A DNA stretch of 64,000 nucleotides from Siphonodentalium dalli (Eukaryota > Mollusca > Scaphopoda > Gadilida > Siphonodentaliidae). Below, piece by piece: positions 13,401 through 23,700 of the stretch; positions within the stretch are counted from its first letter, which is position 1, and every line of letters starts with the position of its first letter. The position numbers and the translations under genes were made by a program. The stretch is from positions 200,924,690 through 200,988,689 of the forward strand of contig CP136069.1 in NCBI GenBank assembly GCA_032622095.1, given 5' to 3'. The notes beneath the pieces were generated by a model. It had not been told where the DNA came from. It was given only the letters and a program-made list of their open reading frames with translations, and made no database searches.

Positions 13401-14542
13401 CAATGTCATCACAGGCGCTGTACAGATTATTGTTTTTGGGGAGAGAATGTGACATATACAGTGATATACTAATGTTAAGACTGTCTGACTTCAGTTCCTA
13501 TGAGAACCGGGCAAGTTCCAAATCTGAGAAAACCGTCTTAATCTTTGATATTTTCCACTCAGTTGTGACAACTGGGCTGTCTTCGGGGCTGCATAATGTT
13601 CGGAATTCCCTTTCGATGACACGTACGTATCTGACTTCACTTCATTCGACCCAGTGTTGATGTTGAAATTGACAGTGCTGTGACTATCAAGACACCTATA
13701 CATTTATTGACACAAGACGATACATGTACACGGGGTAGAATAATCCACAAGAGCCATTCCCATCGCGGATCTACGCGCAGAAAAGGCTCGAAAATCAAAA
13801 TCGGTTCCAACTCCATTAGTTTCCACAAATAGCCCACATCATCCTAATATGGCCATAGTTGCAAAACAACTATTTCCCATCCTACAGAAAAGTGAAATAA
13901 TGCAATGAAATCAGATGGTATTCGAGCATACATGTACGTCAGCCGAACAACTTAAAAAGATTCTGAAAAAAGCAAAGATTCTTAACTGGTGGGAAACCAA
14001 ATTTAGTTGATAAATATTGCAACAAAAAATGTAGGACATTCAAATATGTCCATAACGGCGGAAACCTAACATTAAAAAATGGGATGGAAATTTATCCGAT
14101 TATTTCTATGTGGGACAAGATATTTAATCAACTGCATCATCTGCCATGGCTGTTCAAACGTTACGTCCGAGATATGGACAATACACCGCGAGAAAGAACG
14201 ATAATTCATCAGCAGCAAATTACATAACCAGAATATCGAAATATTCCGCCCAGTGGACACTTGGACGAATGGGAGGGTAGGCAATGTTCGATTTTCCTGT
14301 CCCAAAAGCTACAGTCTAACAGCAAAATTCTCAGAAAGCAAACAGAAGACTTTTATATGAAACATTTATAGTGTAGAATTAATGCACTCAGGAAATGACG
14401 TTTTCTCTAAATTGAGTTATTTCCCTGGACGCTATGACGTCATAATCATGATTGTCTTCTATTGAAATGTGGCAATGCCACGAAAGGCCTATAGACGTTT
14501 TATTTTAATTAATTATTTTCTATAGACATCTCTTATATCAAT

Positions 14543-14590
<48 letters not shown>

Positions 14591-16933
14591 GAACGTGTTA
14601 TTCTAAACTGTGAAATATATGTGTGTTTTCATCACATGAAAACCATATTATATATTTACAAAACCATCAAATATTTCATAATCTTTAACTTATGACGAAT
14701 AGGCGCGTGATTGCCAACTTGGCATCGCGCCAACAAAATTACATTTTGAACCATTTTATCCACACGTAATAAACACTTGGTGCGTGCGGTTATGTGAATT
14801 TTAAAATTAATATTGTCTTTCTTGAAATAATGTTAAAAATAATTAAGTTAAACAATTGCCAGTATATATTTCAAAAAGTTTTAAAATCTCCATTATGGGG
14901 ACCATATTAAACTATACTTATTTGTGTTATATTATATATATGTGATAGATTTTGGAATTTATTGGCTTTATTTTGGAGCAGATGGCATGACCATTTCATA
15001 AGATAAGATAAGATTTTAATGCAAAATACACCCAATAGGCAGTTGCACATATAATAAATACAACATATATCAACATAAGGAATAATTTAACATGAGTAAT
15101 CAGATACGATATGCATATACGCTCGTGAATTTACTGTCATAAAATCTCAGGTATACTTATTTCATATGTAGGGTGATAGTTTAAACAAAAAACCTTTGTT
15201 TCGATAGATAAAATCTCAGGTATACTTATTTCATATGTAGGGTGATAGTTTAAAAAAAAACACCTTTGTTTCGATAGGTATCTCTCTATGTCAAACCCTC
15301 TATTCTTGACGTTAAATGCAAACGGGCTAATTAAAAAGCAAAGCTAATAAATGGGCAGGTATATTGATATACCATAGGTACGCGTCCTAAGTTTCACCGC
15401 TCCACGATGGAAGCAACCTGCTCAACGGAGACCGCGCATACTCCCCAGAGTAGATCGAGGCTTTTGGCAAATTCCACAGAAACTCGTCAAGGGAAAACAG
15501 TTGAAAAAATTTCGAATCTCGATTTTTATATTTAACCACATGCGTTTGGCAGTGTCAACGGACAACATCAGTGCGAGTTTCCGCGTTTTAGAGCACTCAG
15601 CTTGCGTTAAAGATTGTGATAGAGTTATATATCTATTACATTTCCCTCTCTATTACAGAGACGCTAACGACTCTGAAAAACGATGGTGTACTGCAATACA
15701 TATACTATTAATTAACAAACCAAGCGCTCTTTCATCCGCAATTAAAACTTCTAAAATATATTGAATCCGAAACTGAATTTTTGTTTCAAAATAATGCGAA
15801 TTAACATAGTTATGGCACATTAATATGTTTTATACCATTGTATCTATATGTACGATATATTCAGACACGCCAATTTTCGTGACCGCTGAATATGATTTGG
15901 TCGTCATTGGGAGGGTGTGTAATTAACCCTAAAATGTTTCCCTACAGATTCGAACTTTTCTGTGGTTCGAAGGTGGCTCAGTTGGTTAGGATAATGATAC
16001 ATTAGACTGTCCATAACCATCCACGCTGGTTCGAACTATATGACATAAAACCTTGCACTGTATATCTTATTTCGAAATGTCAATTCAAATAAACCACCAG
16101 ATAACGACCGCCAGATGCAGTCGCTTGGAAAGGAACACACATATACAGAGAACACACACATGGGATGCCGACACCATGGAAGTATATCTGAAGTGGTAGC
16201 CCAGTGGTTAGAGTGTTGAATTTGCAATGGTGTTAACGCACCGGCATGAGTTCGCACCAGCCGGTGGACTATCGTCTCCACAACAGTGGCTTGGCCAGAT
16301 CAAGGGGTGTGTGTGCTATATATAGCCACATGCTGTTTCAAATCTCGCGCCAGGTTGTGATCCTTGGGCAAGGTCGCTTATACTGTGCTCGCTTCGTCGT
16401 ACCTAGACGAGAAACAGGTACCTGGTTGTTGTGTATCCGTAAGCCGCTCTAGTGAAGCGCCTGTAAAATGGCAGCACGCACAAGCCTCGGCATAACTCAT
16501 AAAAAAACAGCTGGGGTAATAATGTAAGCGCTTAGAGCTACACCAGGGATTAAGCGCTATATAAATGATATACATAATTACATTTTTATTACATGGAATC
16601 AGACCTCAATTTTCATTTATTTTTGTAATTCTTTTTCACCATCTATACCACGATTGTGGTTTATGTGAATACACAATTTGACTTTACTTGACTTGAGGTT
16701 ATATTAATGATTTTTCTAAACATTTCTTTACAGGACGGTTTGATGGAGGAAGGGATTGGGATGGTGGTTGGGGAAATCGTGGTATGGGTGGTAGGTTCTG
16801 GGGAGGAGACGGCGGCTTTGACGGCTTTGACGGACCAGATGGCTGGTGGCCAGGAATGGGAGGCATGAGGGGCATGGGGCGTGGCATGGGCCGTGGCATG
16901 GGCCGTGGCATGGGTCGTTTTGATTTCTTCTGA
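4451..16933 (+). CDS. Secreted Gly/Arg/Met-rich protein, 4 exons (left copy)
   Basis: Exons 4451-4480, 5620-5670, 12942-12993 and 16734-16933 join in consistent phase (0, 0, 1), each with GT donor and AG acceptor (GTAAGT, GTGAGT, GTGAGT donors). The product is about 110 aa. Residues 1-25 are a signal peptide: a short basic start, then VVLLVCLLPFFADAQ with likely cleavage after ADA. The mature part has a CF junction, a GGGGRRRGGGRG block from exon 3, and in exon 4 Gly/Asp/Trp-rich sequence (GFDGFDGPDGWW) followed by GMGR repeats and the end RFDFF. It has one or two Cys. Composition resembles secreted structural matrix proteins, for example shell or tube matrix proteins; that role is inference. 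AATAAA at 16964 lies 31 bp after the stop. Intron 1 holds a foldback element and intron 2 is 7.3 kb of repeats. A 12-nt microexon at 13279-13290, preceded by CAG and followed by GTATGT, is possible but unproven. Confidence 0.8.
4672..5393. mobile_element. Foldback element in intron 1, left arm
   Basis: The two halves (4672-5035 and 5068-5393) are diverged reverse complements of each other. Both start with CGATAGG and share CACGGAACGCT, TTTATCGA and GTGTATTTTGGAGC motifs. They meet at a near-perfect short hairpin (arms around 5018-5035 and 5068-5085). This is an old long-inverted-repeat element without coding capacity. The open frames at 5000-5386 and 4752-4943 are within it and are not genes. 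Confidence 0.65.
5516..5595 (+). repeat. Telomere-like TTAGGG-type degenerate array, left
   Basis: Runs of GGTTAGGG, GGTTTGAG and GGGTTATG make a degenerate (TTAGGG)n-like stretch just upstream of the exon 2 acceptor at 5619. Interstitial, about 80 bp. Confidence 0.6.
6747..7621 (+). repeat. 443-bp tandem duplication, left arm only
   Basis: Two copies start at 6747 and 7190 with TGTGAACAAACCC and end with CAATAAAATTG. Each contains the hairpin GCCCGTCACAAAATGACGGGC (stem 8, loop 5). The right arm has a single copy at about 43926-44370. Copy 2 lacks 11 bp relative to copy 1. Confidence 0.85.
6811..9043. mobile_element. Unclassified repeat with GTG/GCGCGAAGCGCAC motifs, left
   Basis: The block begins near GGGGGTTGCCCGTCACAAAA and ends with (CA)n then GACGACGGGTTTTATATATATAG and GATA repeats. 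Inside it has several related sub-blocks with CAATAAAACTG, TATGCATGCACATATGG and GTGCGCGAAGCGCAC palindromes. It looks like overlapping non-autonomous repeats; I see no transposase or reverse transcriptase. The (CA)n tract is at 8982-9014. The class is unknown. Confidence 0.4.
9414..10039. other. No gene seen; G/C homopolymer-rich stretch
   Basis: Open frames here run through poly-G and GGAAAAAA tracts that differ in length between arms and shift frame (9388-9642 against 41901-42101), so they are not conserved coding sequence. Confidence 0.5.
10741..10788. promoter_or_regulatory. Paired GCCGCTAGCGGC palindromes
   Basis: Two perfect 12-bp palindromes at 10741-10752 and 10777-10788, inside a larger dyad (CTGCCGCTAGCGGC ... 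GCCGCTAGCGGCAG). A related site, CTGCTGGCAGCGGCATAA, lies near 11208. It could be a binding-site cluster or repeat termini; the function is unknown. Right-arm copies are near 40255-40305. Confidence 0.35.
11624..11800 (+). mobile_element. tRNA-derived SINE fragment, left
   Basis: The head has an A-box-like TGGCTCAGTCGG and, about 40 bp on, a degenerate B-box GAGGGTTAAACACC, as in tRNA-derived SINEs. It is too degenerate to be a working tRNA. Confidence 0.5.
12158..12690 (+). mobile_element. LINE ORF2 C-terminal remnant with 3' tail, left
   Basis: The frame from 12158 encodes a zinc-knuckle-like C-x2-C-x9-H-x4-C (Cys codons 12182 and 12191, His 12221, Cys 12236) in the context KRCKQCKRD ... 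EFHVMLECEYM. This is the usual C-terminal motif of CR1/L2/Jockey-type LINE reverse transcriptases. Stops follow at 12302. The 3' end near 12665-12690 has AATAAACTTTTGACATTGAC, a LINE-type tail. It is a 5'-truncated dead copy lying in intron 2 of the Gly-rich gene. Confidence 0.6.
12817..12940 (+). repeat. 40-bp minisatellite containing splice acceptor, left
   Basis: Nearly three 40-bp units (GGAATAAACYCACACTTGTTT...) end exactly at exon 3. The last unit reads TTGTTTTACAG and supplies the acceptor, while the earlier ones read TTGTTTTAGAT and carry decoy AG sites. Confidence 0.75.
14544..14587. repeat. (TA)n microsatellite, left
   Basis: Pure TA run. The right-arm copy (36465-36498) is shorter. 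No gene is seen in the surrounding 13000-15900, apart from short unconserved frames. Confidence 0.85.
15969..16042 (+). mobile_element. tRNA-like SINE head, left
   Basis: About 74 bp with A box TGGCTCAGTTGG and B box GGTTCGAAC at tRNA-like spacing. The acceptor stem does not pair and there is no mature 3' end, so it is a tRNA-derived retroposon head, not a tRNA gene. Right copy at 35087-35155. Confidence 0.5.
16187..16578 (+). mobile_element. tRNA-derived SINE, left
   Basis: The head has A box TAGCCCAGTGG and B box GAGTTCGCACC. The body has CCTTGGGCAAGG and GGTACCTGG, and the 3' part has AAGCGCTATATAAATGATA. This tRNA head plus conserved body plus AGCGCTATATAAAT tail is typical of widespread metazoan SINE superfamilies; the exact family is not assigned. 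It lies in intron 3, 155 bp before exon 4. Confidence 0.7.
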
Positions 16934-16963
16934 GTTCTGTAAAACGCGAAGAATATCAGAAAA

Positions 16964-16973
16964 AATAAATAAA
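16964..16973 (+). terminator. Polyadenylation signal, left copy
   Basis: Overlapping AATAAATAAA 31 bp after the stop of the Gly-rich gene. The right arm has the complement at 34147-34156. Confidence 0.6.
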
Positions 16974-16999
16974 ATGGTCGCCCCATTGTCAGTTGTTTT

Positions 17000-18820
17000 T
17001 TATTTCTCACGATGGGGTGGGATGAGATAGCTGGTAACCTGCCAATCTCAAATTTCATAGATTTCAAAACACTAGTTTGTTAAATCATGTCATTCGCCGA
17101 TATGTGGGATCCACACTCTAAATAACATTTAGACTAAACATTTGACTAAAGTTTAGTCAAGATTTATCTAAACTATAGAGTCAAAACGACTACGACTAAA
17201 CAATTGGTAACTAAATGTTGACCAACTAATTTTTAGTCAATTCTTATCTAAACTATTGTCTGACTAACCATAGGTGACTGAATATGAAATAACTAAATAG
17301 GGTTACCTCGTTTTCCTCCTACATAAGTTAATTGTAACTCAATCAGTTGCGGCGAAATTAATTATTTAACAATTAACCCAATATTTTCAGAACAATGGGT
17401 TTGATCTTTGAAAAAGAGTTATTAATAATTTTAATGATAATAAGAACATTAAATATAGTGAAAATCTCACTGCGATTAATTAGCCACGAATTTACTCTAC
17501 ACTGTAATTATAATTGTCAAAATTGAAATGCAATTTTTGGCCAGTTACGAATAGCTAAATGTAGTCGTAACTCTATCCGTGAGTTGCAAAACCACCCTCA
17601 CGCCTAAAAACAAATAGTGATGTTACCGCCAACGGAAGGAAAAATTGTATGGTCGGGTTTAATTTGTTCGATTTGGCACATCAGATGATACAGTACATGT
17701 ATAACAGAAAACAATAAGCACATTACTGTGGGTATTTATTTGAGGGGATATATATATGCCTGTCAGCGATTTTAGAAAAAAAAAACTGGCTGTTGAACTG
17801 GCCCGTATACCCAAGGGTGCCATCAAACCTCAAAAAAATTCAGTGTAAATAATACAGACCTGTGACTGATAAGCAGTTTTAATACAATCATGCAGATATC
17901 GATAAATGTGATTTTTGTTTTGTTTCGGTTATTGCGTTTGTAAAAATTGTTCACGGTGTCGGTACAATTAGTAGGGCAGCTGTCTAGACTTGGGGTGGGC
18001 AGGTTACCGGAAACATCACTATTTGTCAGCCCTAATGTGTACAAATTTCGACCAACTGAAACATACAAACCAGGCTTTCCCTTTTTGGAGAGATGAAGGA
18101 AGAAGACTATACGCGTATTGCAGTTGAGTTCCCATTTATGTAAGGATCTAGATCACTGTTGAATTACAGCTACGCTCTAATTAATTGACACTCCTTAACA
18201 AGGTTGTCCACCGGTATTACCGTGGTACTTGATACAATAAAACACTATAAATTTTTACCAAGGGCTATTACAATTCATTGTGAATTCAATGTATCGCGAT
18301 ACCACATCGAACGATATTAAGCCTATCGCGTCGTCTCATGTGTATTGTGCGATACAGAAAGTCAAGTACTGTCTGAAGACGGGCATGTGTAAATGAGCAA
18401 AACCTGCAAATGTATCTCAAGTTTACATGTGTATGTATGTGTGTAATTGTCACTCATCTAGCTAACAGTTAACAATTAGTTCTCCAGTTAGAAAAATATT
18501 ATTTCCTATAATTCAGGTGGTATTAATTTGGGATTTGGGATATGTATCACCGCGGTCAATACCGGCATGCACAACCTGATTAAAGGGGTCGATTAATTCC
18601 AGCATATGTTTCGAATATATACACACACAATACCAACTCTGTTCGCAGATAACTGTTTTGTTTATGTCTTTGGTGTGTACACTCTTAGATATAACAATCC
18701 GTATAGGTCCTTCAGAGTACCTATACGTCTTTTAGTTTCAAAGCAATAGGTACCGAGAAGAATTAGGTTCTATATATTGATGTAATACCTACAAGCATTA
18801 GGTACTGTCCGATCTCGAAA
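17000..18820. other. No gene seen; AT-rich intergenic DNA
   Basis: Contains clustered TTTAGTC/GACTAAA motifs at about 17130-17280 in both orientations and no convincing reading frame. The longest frame (17823-18068, minus) lacks any recognisable domain and differs at its start in the right arm. The mirror region is 32350-33990. Confidence 0.5.
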
Positions 18821-18832
18821 CCAAATGGTGAC

Positions 18833-18884
18833 CCACGTGATTGCATCACGTGATGCTCCATCAACTCCACGAAAACATGGCGGC
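18833..18884 (+). promoter_or_regulatory. Paired CACGTG E-boxes plus YY1-like ATGGCGGC, left
   Basis: Two CACGTG palindromes about 10 bp apart (CCACGTGATTGCATCACGTG region) are followed 30 bp later by AAAACATGGCGGCGTCC, a YY1-like start-site motif. This combination is common at TATA-less housekeeping promoters in animals. Confidence 0.45.
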
Positions 18885-19005
18885 GTCCGGCCACTTGAGG
18901 CGAATGAATAAAATGGAGAAGACACAAACTAATAGCAGGCTTACACATTTTATGTTGGAATCTCCCTCGGCCTCGGCTTACATGCTTTATCGTGTGCCAA
19001 ATTAG
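18877..19005 (+). CDS. Candidate first exon/short ORF, left
   Basis: An ATG within the YY1-like ATGGCGGC opens a 42-codon frame starting MAASGHLRRMNK and ending at TAG (19003). A GT (AG|GTAC) follows directly after the stop and an alternative donor lies inside (18992), so it could be a first coding exon or a stand-alone short ORF. I do not recognise the product. The 112-aa frame on the other strand is probably a shadow. Right copy at 32100-32228. Confidence 0.3.
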   Translation: MAASGHLRRMNKMEKTQTNSRLTHFMLESPSASAYMLYRVPN

Positions 19006-19139
19006 GTACATTGTATCACAGGAGATTGTCAGAGTGATACTAAATAAGTGTAATAATAAATATGTACAAATAGAAACATAAATAAAAGACAAGGATTGCA
19101 TCTAGAGGATTTGTGATTTGACCTATACATTTTTATTTA

Positions 19140-19310
19140 TAACTATTTGAATCGGAAATAGGAAATGGTAAACACGTTATTGATCGTTGCGATTGCATTT
19201 AGCTTCGCATTGACTATACCACATATGTTCTCTGTATATCACCGCGACGGCAGGTTTCATTTGCGAAGCGTTTGCTGTCGTCTCCGTGAAGGAGCCGGGT
19301 AACGGTGTCC
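19140..19310 (+). repeat. Segment A of an inverted paralogous pair, left
   Basis: Shares a 75-bp nearly identical core (ending ...AAGGAGCCGGGT) and weaker flanks with segment B at 22296-22492 on the opposite strand. In the frame reading CSLYITATAGFICEAF the four core differences between A and B are all silent third-position changes. Segment A has small deletions upstream that break that frame, so it may be a degraded exon copy. Mirror copy in the right arm at about 31800-31975. Confidence 0.5.
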
Positions 19311-20706
19311 CAGAGTTATTATTCCGTGGGAATCTGGATACAGAATCTGGATTCAGATAATGGATTAGTCCCCGTACGACTTGGTTCGGTAAACGAACAG
19401 ACCAGAATCAGTAAACGAACAGACCGTAATCGTAATCTCGTGGTAATCCAGATTCGGATTCGGATTCCGATTACGGACTCAAATGTTCGTAATGTAAACA
19501 AACCGAGATTTCGTCACCTCGGAGTTTAAAAACACAATAAAACATAAGAATCCGTCTCTTGTGTACAAATTATTGCAGAATATAAACGATCTATATCAAA
19601 GAATTTTAAATGCGGAGATAAATTTGTTTTATCGAGTGTAAACTGGGAGAATATTACTGAAATTAGCCAAATAATAGCGCTATTGATAGTAACGCTGAGG
19701 GAGCACTTCGGTTGATGGCGCAGCAAATCACTGTCGATTTCATTGTCACTTTCATATGTCCATTTCATAATTCCATCCATAAAATACCGCCCGAACGCAT
19801 GTCGATTTAAAATTCGGCGGACGTCACCAGTGACCGAATTCATGTGAACCTGCATGTATATGTCTTCTGCTTTGTTCGTTATTATAATGTTTTTTCTTAT
19901 TCAAGTAATTATATGATATCGATGGATTATCAGATACACGTATGTACTATCTAGTCTTATAGCAATTTGTTTAAAATGTTTTGCTTCGTTAAATGCAGTC
20001 GTTTTGCACAACAGTCCCTGTATAGACAACAAACATAGGCATTTTTTGGCCAACGTGCTGTACATAGTTGGAAAATAAAGCTTTGCTCATGAAGCTAATG
20101 TTGTGGTCTTGTGATCGCATGTGAACTGCATCTCCCAATCGCACAAACACAAATGTAAAGCTTATTCTAGGATATCAGGCCTATATAGTGGAAATGTCAG
20201 TCAATTTATTGATTAAGTACCCACACATACAAGTTCTAGGGACGTGGCTAAAGGTTTCCTCAAATTTCCGGCCAACTGCACCCCCCCCCCATTGAACCAA
20301 ACATCAATCTCACAGGTTCGCAGAATTCCATTTGCACCCCCTTGGAAATATCCAACCTGACACACATTAAGATTGGAAAATTACCAACATTTACTGGTTG
20401 AAAACATCAAACAATGAGAACAATTCCAACCTATATATGCTGTCAAATTAATGCCCAACTAATGTTGTGTCATGCATGGAACTGCTGGAAATGTACCAAA
20501 GTTTAGTTTAAACATATTCATTTCAAATATTGGTCAAATTTAGATAACACATGATATATAACACATATATTTGTTTATACATACAATGGGATTGGATGAC
20601 AAGTGCTGACTCACGTGAGGGTACCCCCTCTCCCATATGTTATTACACTGACAAAATAAATGATTAGTAATGGCAAAGCAACATGACTACCAAAACAAGT
20701 TGAACA

Positions 20707-21012
20707 TATATACAAATCACCGGTCACCCCCTCTCCCGAGTTAGTAATAAGTTTGTATATGTATTTGTTATATACAAATCACCGGTCACCCCCTCTCCCG
20801 AGTTAGTAATAAGTTTGTATATGTATTTGTTATATACAAATCACCGGTCACCCCCCTCTCCCGAGTTAGTAATAAGTTTGTATATGTATTTGTTATATAC
20901 AAATCACCGGTCACCCCCTCTCCAGAGTTAGTAATAAGTTTGTATATGTATTTGTTATATACAAATCACCGGTCACCCCCTCTCCCGAGTTAGTAATAAG
21001 TTTGTATGTGTA
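20707..21012 (+). repeat. 62-bp minisatellite, 5 copies, left
   Basis: The unit starts ATATACAAATCACCGGTCACC and ends TTTGTATATGTATTTGTT; period 62 bp, with one unit 63 bp. Each unit carries inverted ATACAAA/TTTGTAT ends. Confidence 0.9.
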
Positions 21013-21110
21013 TTTATTTAAAATCGGGTTTGTTTGTTGCGTTTGCTGGTTTGTACGTATCATTGTTTGGAACAGTTAGTCAAAAGCATCCTGATTTTCC
21101 TCAGGTATGA

Positions 21111-21308
21111 ATGACTGCAGGGCTAAGAAAATTGTACCAAAGTTCAGGGGGGGGGGGGGGGTCGAGACACCCCAACCAGCCCCTGTCGTCACGTTCCTGT
21201 ACAACTGACAAGTTTCGTGTGTTCTTCAAAACATCTTCGGAATTTGATTCAGGAGACCTAGAGCTGTTAGAAATGCTTGCCCTCATCAATAAACACACTT
21301 TAACTTGA
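21111..21308 (+). CDS. Candidate terminal exon, left
   Basis: The frame after an AG acceptor-like site passes a poly-G tract (15 G) and reads SSRSCTTDKFRVFF ... LLEMLALINKHTLT, stop, with AATAAA overlapping the end. The right arm has 9 G, a 6-base difference that preserves frame (29801-29992, minus). No domain recognised. It could be the 3' exon of the candidate gene starting at 18877. Confidence 0.25.
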   Translation: MTAGLRKLYQSSGGGGGSRHPNQPLSSRSCTTDKFRVFFKTSSEFDSGDLELLEMLALINKHTLT

Positions 21309-21635
21309 AAAAAGATGCGATTAAGTCGGATTGGCAGCTAATTATATGTGCCGTGTATATACATGTGCATAGAAGAAAAGCATGACTTTCACAACAAACA
21401 TGAACTATATAAATATAAGATACAAATGATACTTGTGTCAAATACATGAGCCATGTTTGACGCTGGGAGAACATTAAACATAGTATCGGAGACCACGTGG
21501 ATTTCAAAATCTGACCTAGAATCGGGAATTAGCCCCGCCCCCGTAAATGTTACTGACACTGTTGCTCTTTTTCGCATCCCGATATAACAGTGTTGTGAAA
21601 GTAATGCAGTTACGATCGACACGTATTACTAACTG

Positions 21636-22035
21636 TTAACCCTTTACCCAACAAACCGGCCAAAACCGGCCAAATAAAGCTTCAACAGCCTAAAATATCT
21701 TCGGTCTGTCTCAATAGAACCATACAAATATGGATATCATTGGAACCGGCTCCTTGACCACATTGTGATAGTTACAGTTATGCCCTATGCCAATGCATTC
21801 TCTTATATATGCGAGTCGACCATAGGTCGCCTCGCAACTATAAGAGAATGCATTGGCCTAAAAAAAATCTTTTTTTAACACTTTTTACCATTTTTTCTTA
21901 CATTCTTTAACAATTTTATAATTTATAATGTGTTAAGCCAGTGCATTCTCTTATATATGCGAGGCGACCTATGGTCGACTCGCATATATAAGAGAATGCA
22001 TTGGCACAGGGCCCTTCTGCTGGGTAAAGGGTTAA
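21636..22035. mobile_element. TTAA MITE with two hairpins, left
   Basis: 400 bp flanked by TTAA with inverted ends CCCTTTACCC / GGGTAAAGGG. It contains two near-perfect hairpins (21790-21857 and 21937-22004), each with about 26-bp stems built from CCAATGCATTCTCTTATATATGCG; the two hairpins are reverse complements of one another. TTAA target duplication fits piggyBac or Kolobok transposons. Confidence 0.85.
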
Positions 22036-22067
22036 ATCACGAAGATAATTGTCCATCATTCGCCAAT

Positions 22068-22213
22068 AACGTACTCTAGTGTCCCGAATAGAAGAACAGA
22101 CCGAAACGTACTCTAGTGTCACGAATAGAAGAACAGACCGAACGTACTCTAGTGTCCCGAATATAAGAACAGACCGAACGTACTCTAGTGTCCCGAATAG
22201 AAGAACACACCGG
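22068..22213. repeat. 37-bp minisatellite, 4 copies, left
   Basis: Unit GTACTCTAGTGTCCCGAATA-GAAGAACAGACCGAA, period 36-37 bp. The right arm has five copies. Confidence 0.9.
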
Positions 22214-22295
22214 AATATTAGGACATGTAAACGGCAGAGATTCCTCGGCCCTTTTATGTTATGTGTACAATTGTGCCCGGACACCGGTAACTAAT

Positions 22296-22492
22296 TGCGA
22301 CGGAAGTAACCTGGTTCCTTTACGGAGACGACAGCAAACGCTTCGCAAATGAAACCTGCCGTCGCGGTGATATAAAGAGAACATACGGTGATATTGCCAA
22401 TTGTCATAATATCAATGCATATGGCGATCGCCACGATCGATAACTTGTGTTTACCGTTTCTGATTTTCGTGTTACTAAAAATAAAACAAATA
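22296..22492 (-). repeat. Segment B, candidate exon, left
   Basis: On the minus strand an open frame runs through the core shared with segment A, with a hydrophobic stretch (LSIVAIAICIDIM) and CSLYITATAGFICEAFAVV, ending at TAG after EPGYFRRN. A TTTTTAG acceptor-like site precedes it. It could be an exon of a membrane protein or a piece of a repeat. Right copy 28571-28780, plus strand. Confidence 0.35.
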
Positions 22493-22534
22493 TGACGCAA
22501 ATCGCTAATCCTGTAGTTACTACCCTTTTTTTTA

Positions 22535-22582
22535 AATATATATATATATATATATATTCTATATATTATATATATATATATT
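22535..22582. repeat. AT-rich microsatellite, left
   Basis: TA/TATATATT run. The right copy at about 28487-28534 has a different length. Confidence 0.8.
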
Positions 22583-23700
22583 TTATTTACTATCATCTTG
22601 TCAAACCCCTGTCATTTTATACTCTGACTGGAGGTATTTAAGAATATACGGAAGTGAACTTTCTCGGAAATTTATCGACATATTTTTTTGTGTGAAATTG
22701 GACCTAACCTGTTTCTTAATAACCTGGAATATTGTCAGCACTGTCTGGATTATTTTTGTATATGAAAGGGACAAGATGCTATAACCTCCGAAAATTACCG
22801 GCGGCTAATCATTGATATTTTCTTCAGTAAAACAGCAGAAAATTTCAGTGATTTGAGACAGACCAAATTCAAAAAGCAACAGGCTGAGTCAGTGAGTGCA
22901 GTGCAGTGGGGTAACACTTGACATGCACGACAGTGTTGTGAATTTCAAAAGACAGACACTTAAGTTTCACAAAATTATAAACCGCCCAATTAACTCACAA
23001 GAGTCAACCACTTGTGACTAGGATTACGAGACATACAATTATGTAGAAATTAGTCAGAATTATGACGTCACAGATAAGTCATGACTCACGAGACAGTCAC
23101 AAGTATGTTGGCTACAACGTACAAGTACCTGTACAATGGACAATGGATCATATTCTTCAATTTTCATCGAAACGTGATTTGAGAACCATGTCGCCATGAC
23201 ATATCGCCCAGTTACGTAGTCTGCTATTCGTTTGATCGAAACGCCGTTGACGTTTTGGTATATTTATGGAATGCGGATAATCTCGGAGATACGGATCCAA
23301 TTCTGGGACACACATTATCACTGAATCCATCACAAGCTTTTAGTAACGTACTACGCTCTAATTAATCGTCCCCTTAAACAAGGTTAAAAAGGTGAGTACC
23401 ATGCACCGTGTTAATTATACACAAAAGGTAATTTTACTTGTAAAAGCTTTTACGTTGTGGATTTCTCCCCGAGAAAGAGTAAGCTGCCGGCCAATCAGAT
23501 ACCGCGGATCGCCGAGGTCAGTTCCAAGAGCGTCTTTTAGTCTCCAGGAATCAATTCCTTTGTCTCAAGCCTGAAGCGTCAGTTAGACAGTCTATCGAAA
23601 TCTTTTAATGTTATCATTTAATTTGTGGTTTGTTATTCGTCAATTTGCGAGATGAGTACAGTTAGTTAGCGTACTTTAAAGGTGCGCAGTCCCCTACGCC

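Noticed and set aside
14072-14305. 77-aa frame and its opposite-strand 69-aa frame (36815-37024)
   Set aside because: No family resemblance and no supporting signals; the opposite-strand frame looks protein-like but lacks splice context.
15969-16042. Possible tRNA gene
   Set aside because: A and B boxes are present but the acceptor stem does not pair, and similar heads with SINE bodies occur nearby.
16699-17067. 122-aa Pro-rich frame on the minus strand
   Set aside because: It is the antisense shadow of Gly-rich exon 4; the real reading is the plus strand, with splice site, stop and poly(A) signal. Same for 34050-34427.
19526-19855. 109-aa frame, identical in both arms
   Set aside because: No domain, no splice or promoter context; identity is not surprising at about 1% arm divergence. 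Kept only as a weak possibility.
20707-21012. CRISPR-like array
   Set aside because: Units are directly adjacent 62-bp tandem copies with no variable spacers, in a eukaryotic context.
22079-22294. 71-aa frame with TYSSVPNRRTDR repeats
   Set aside because: Created by the 37-bp minisatellite, whose 36- and 37-bp units and copy number differ between arms.
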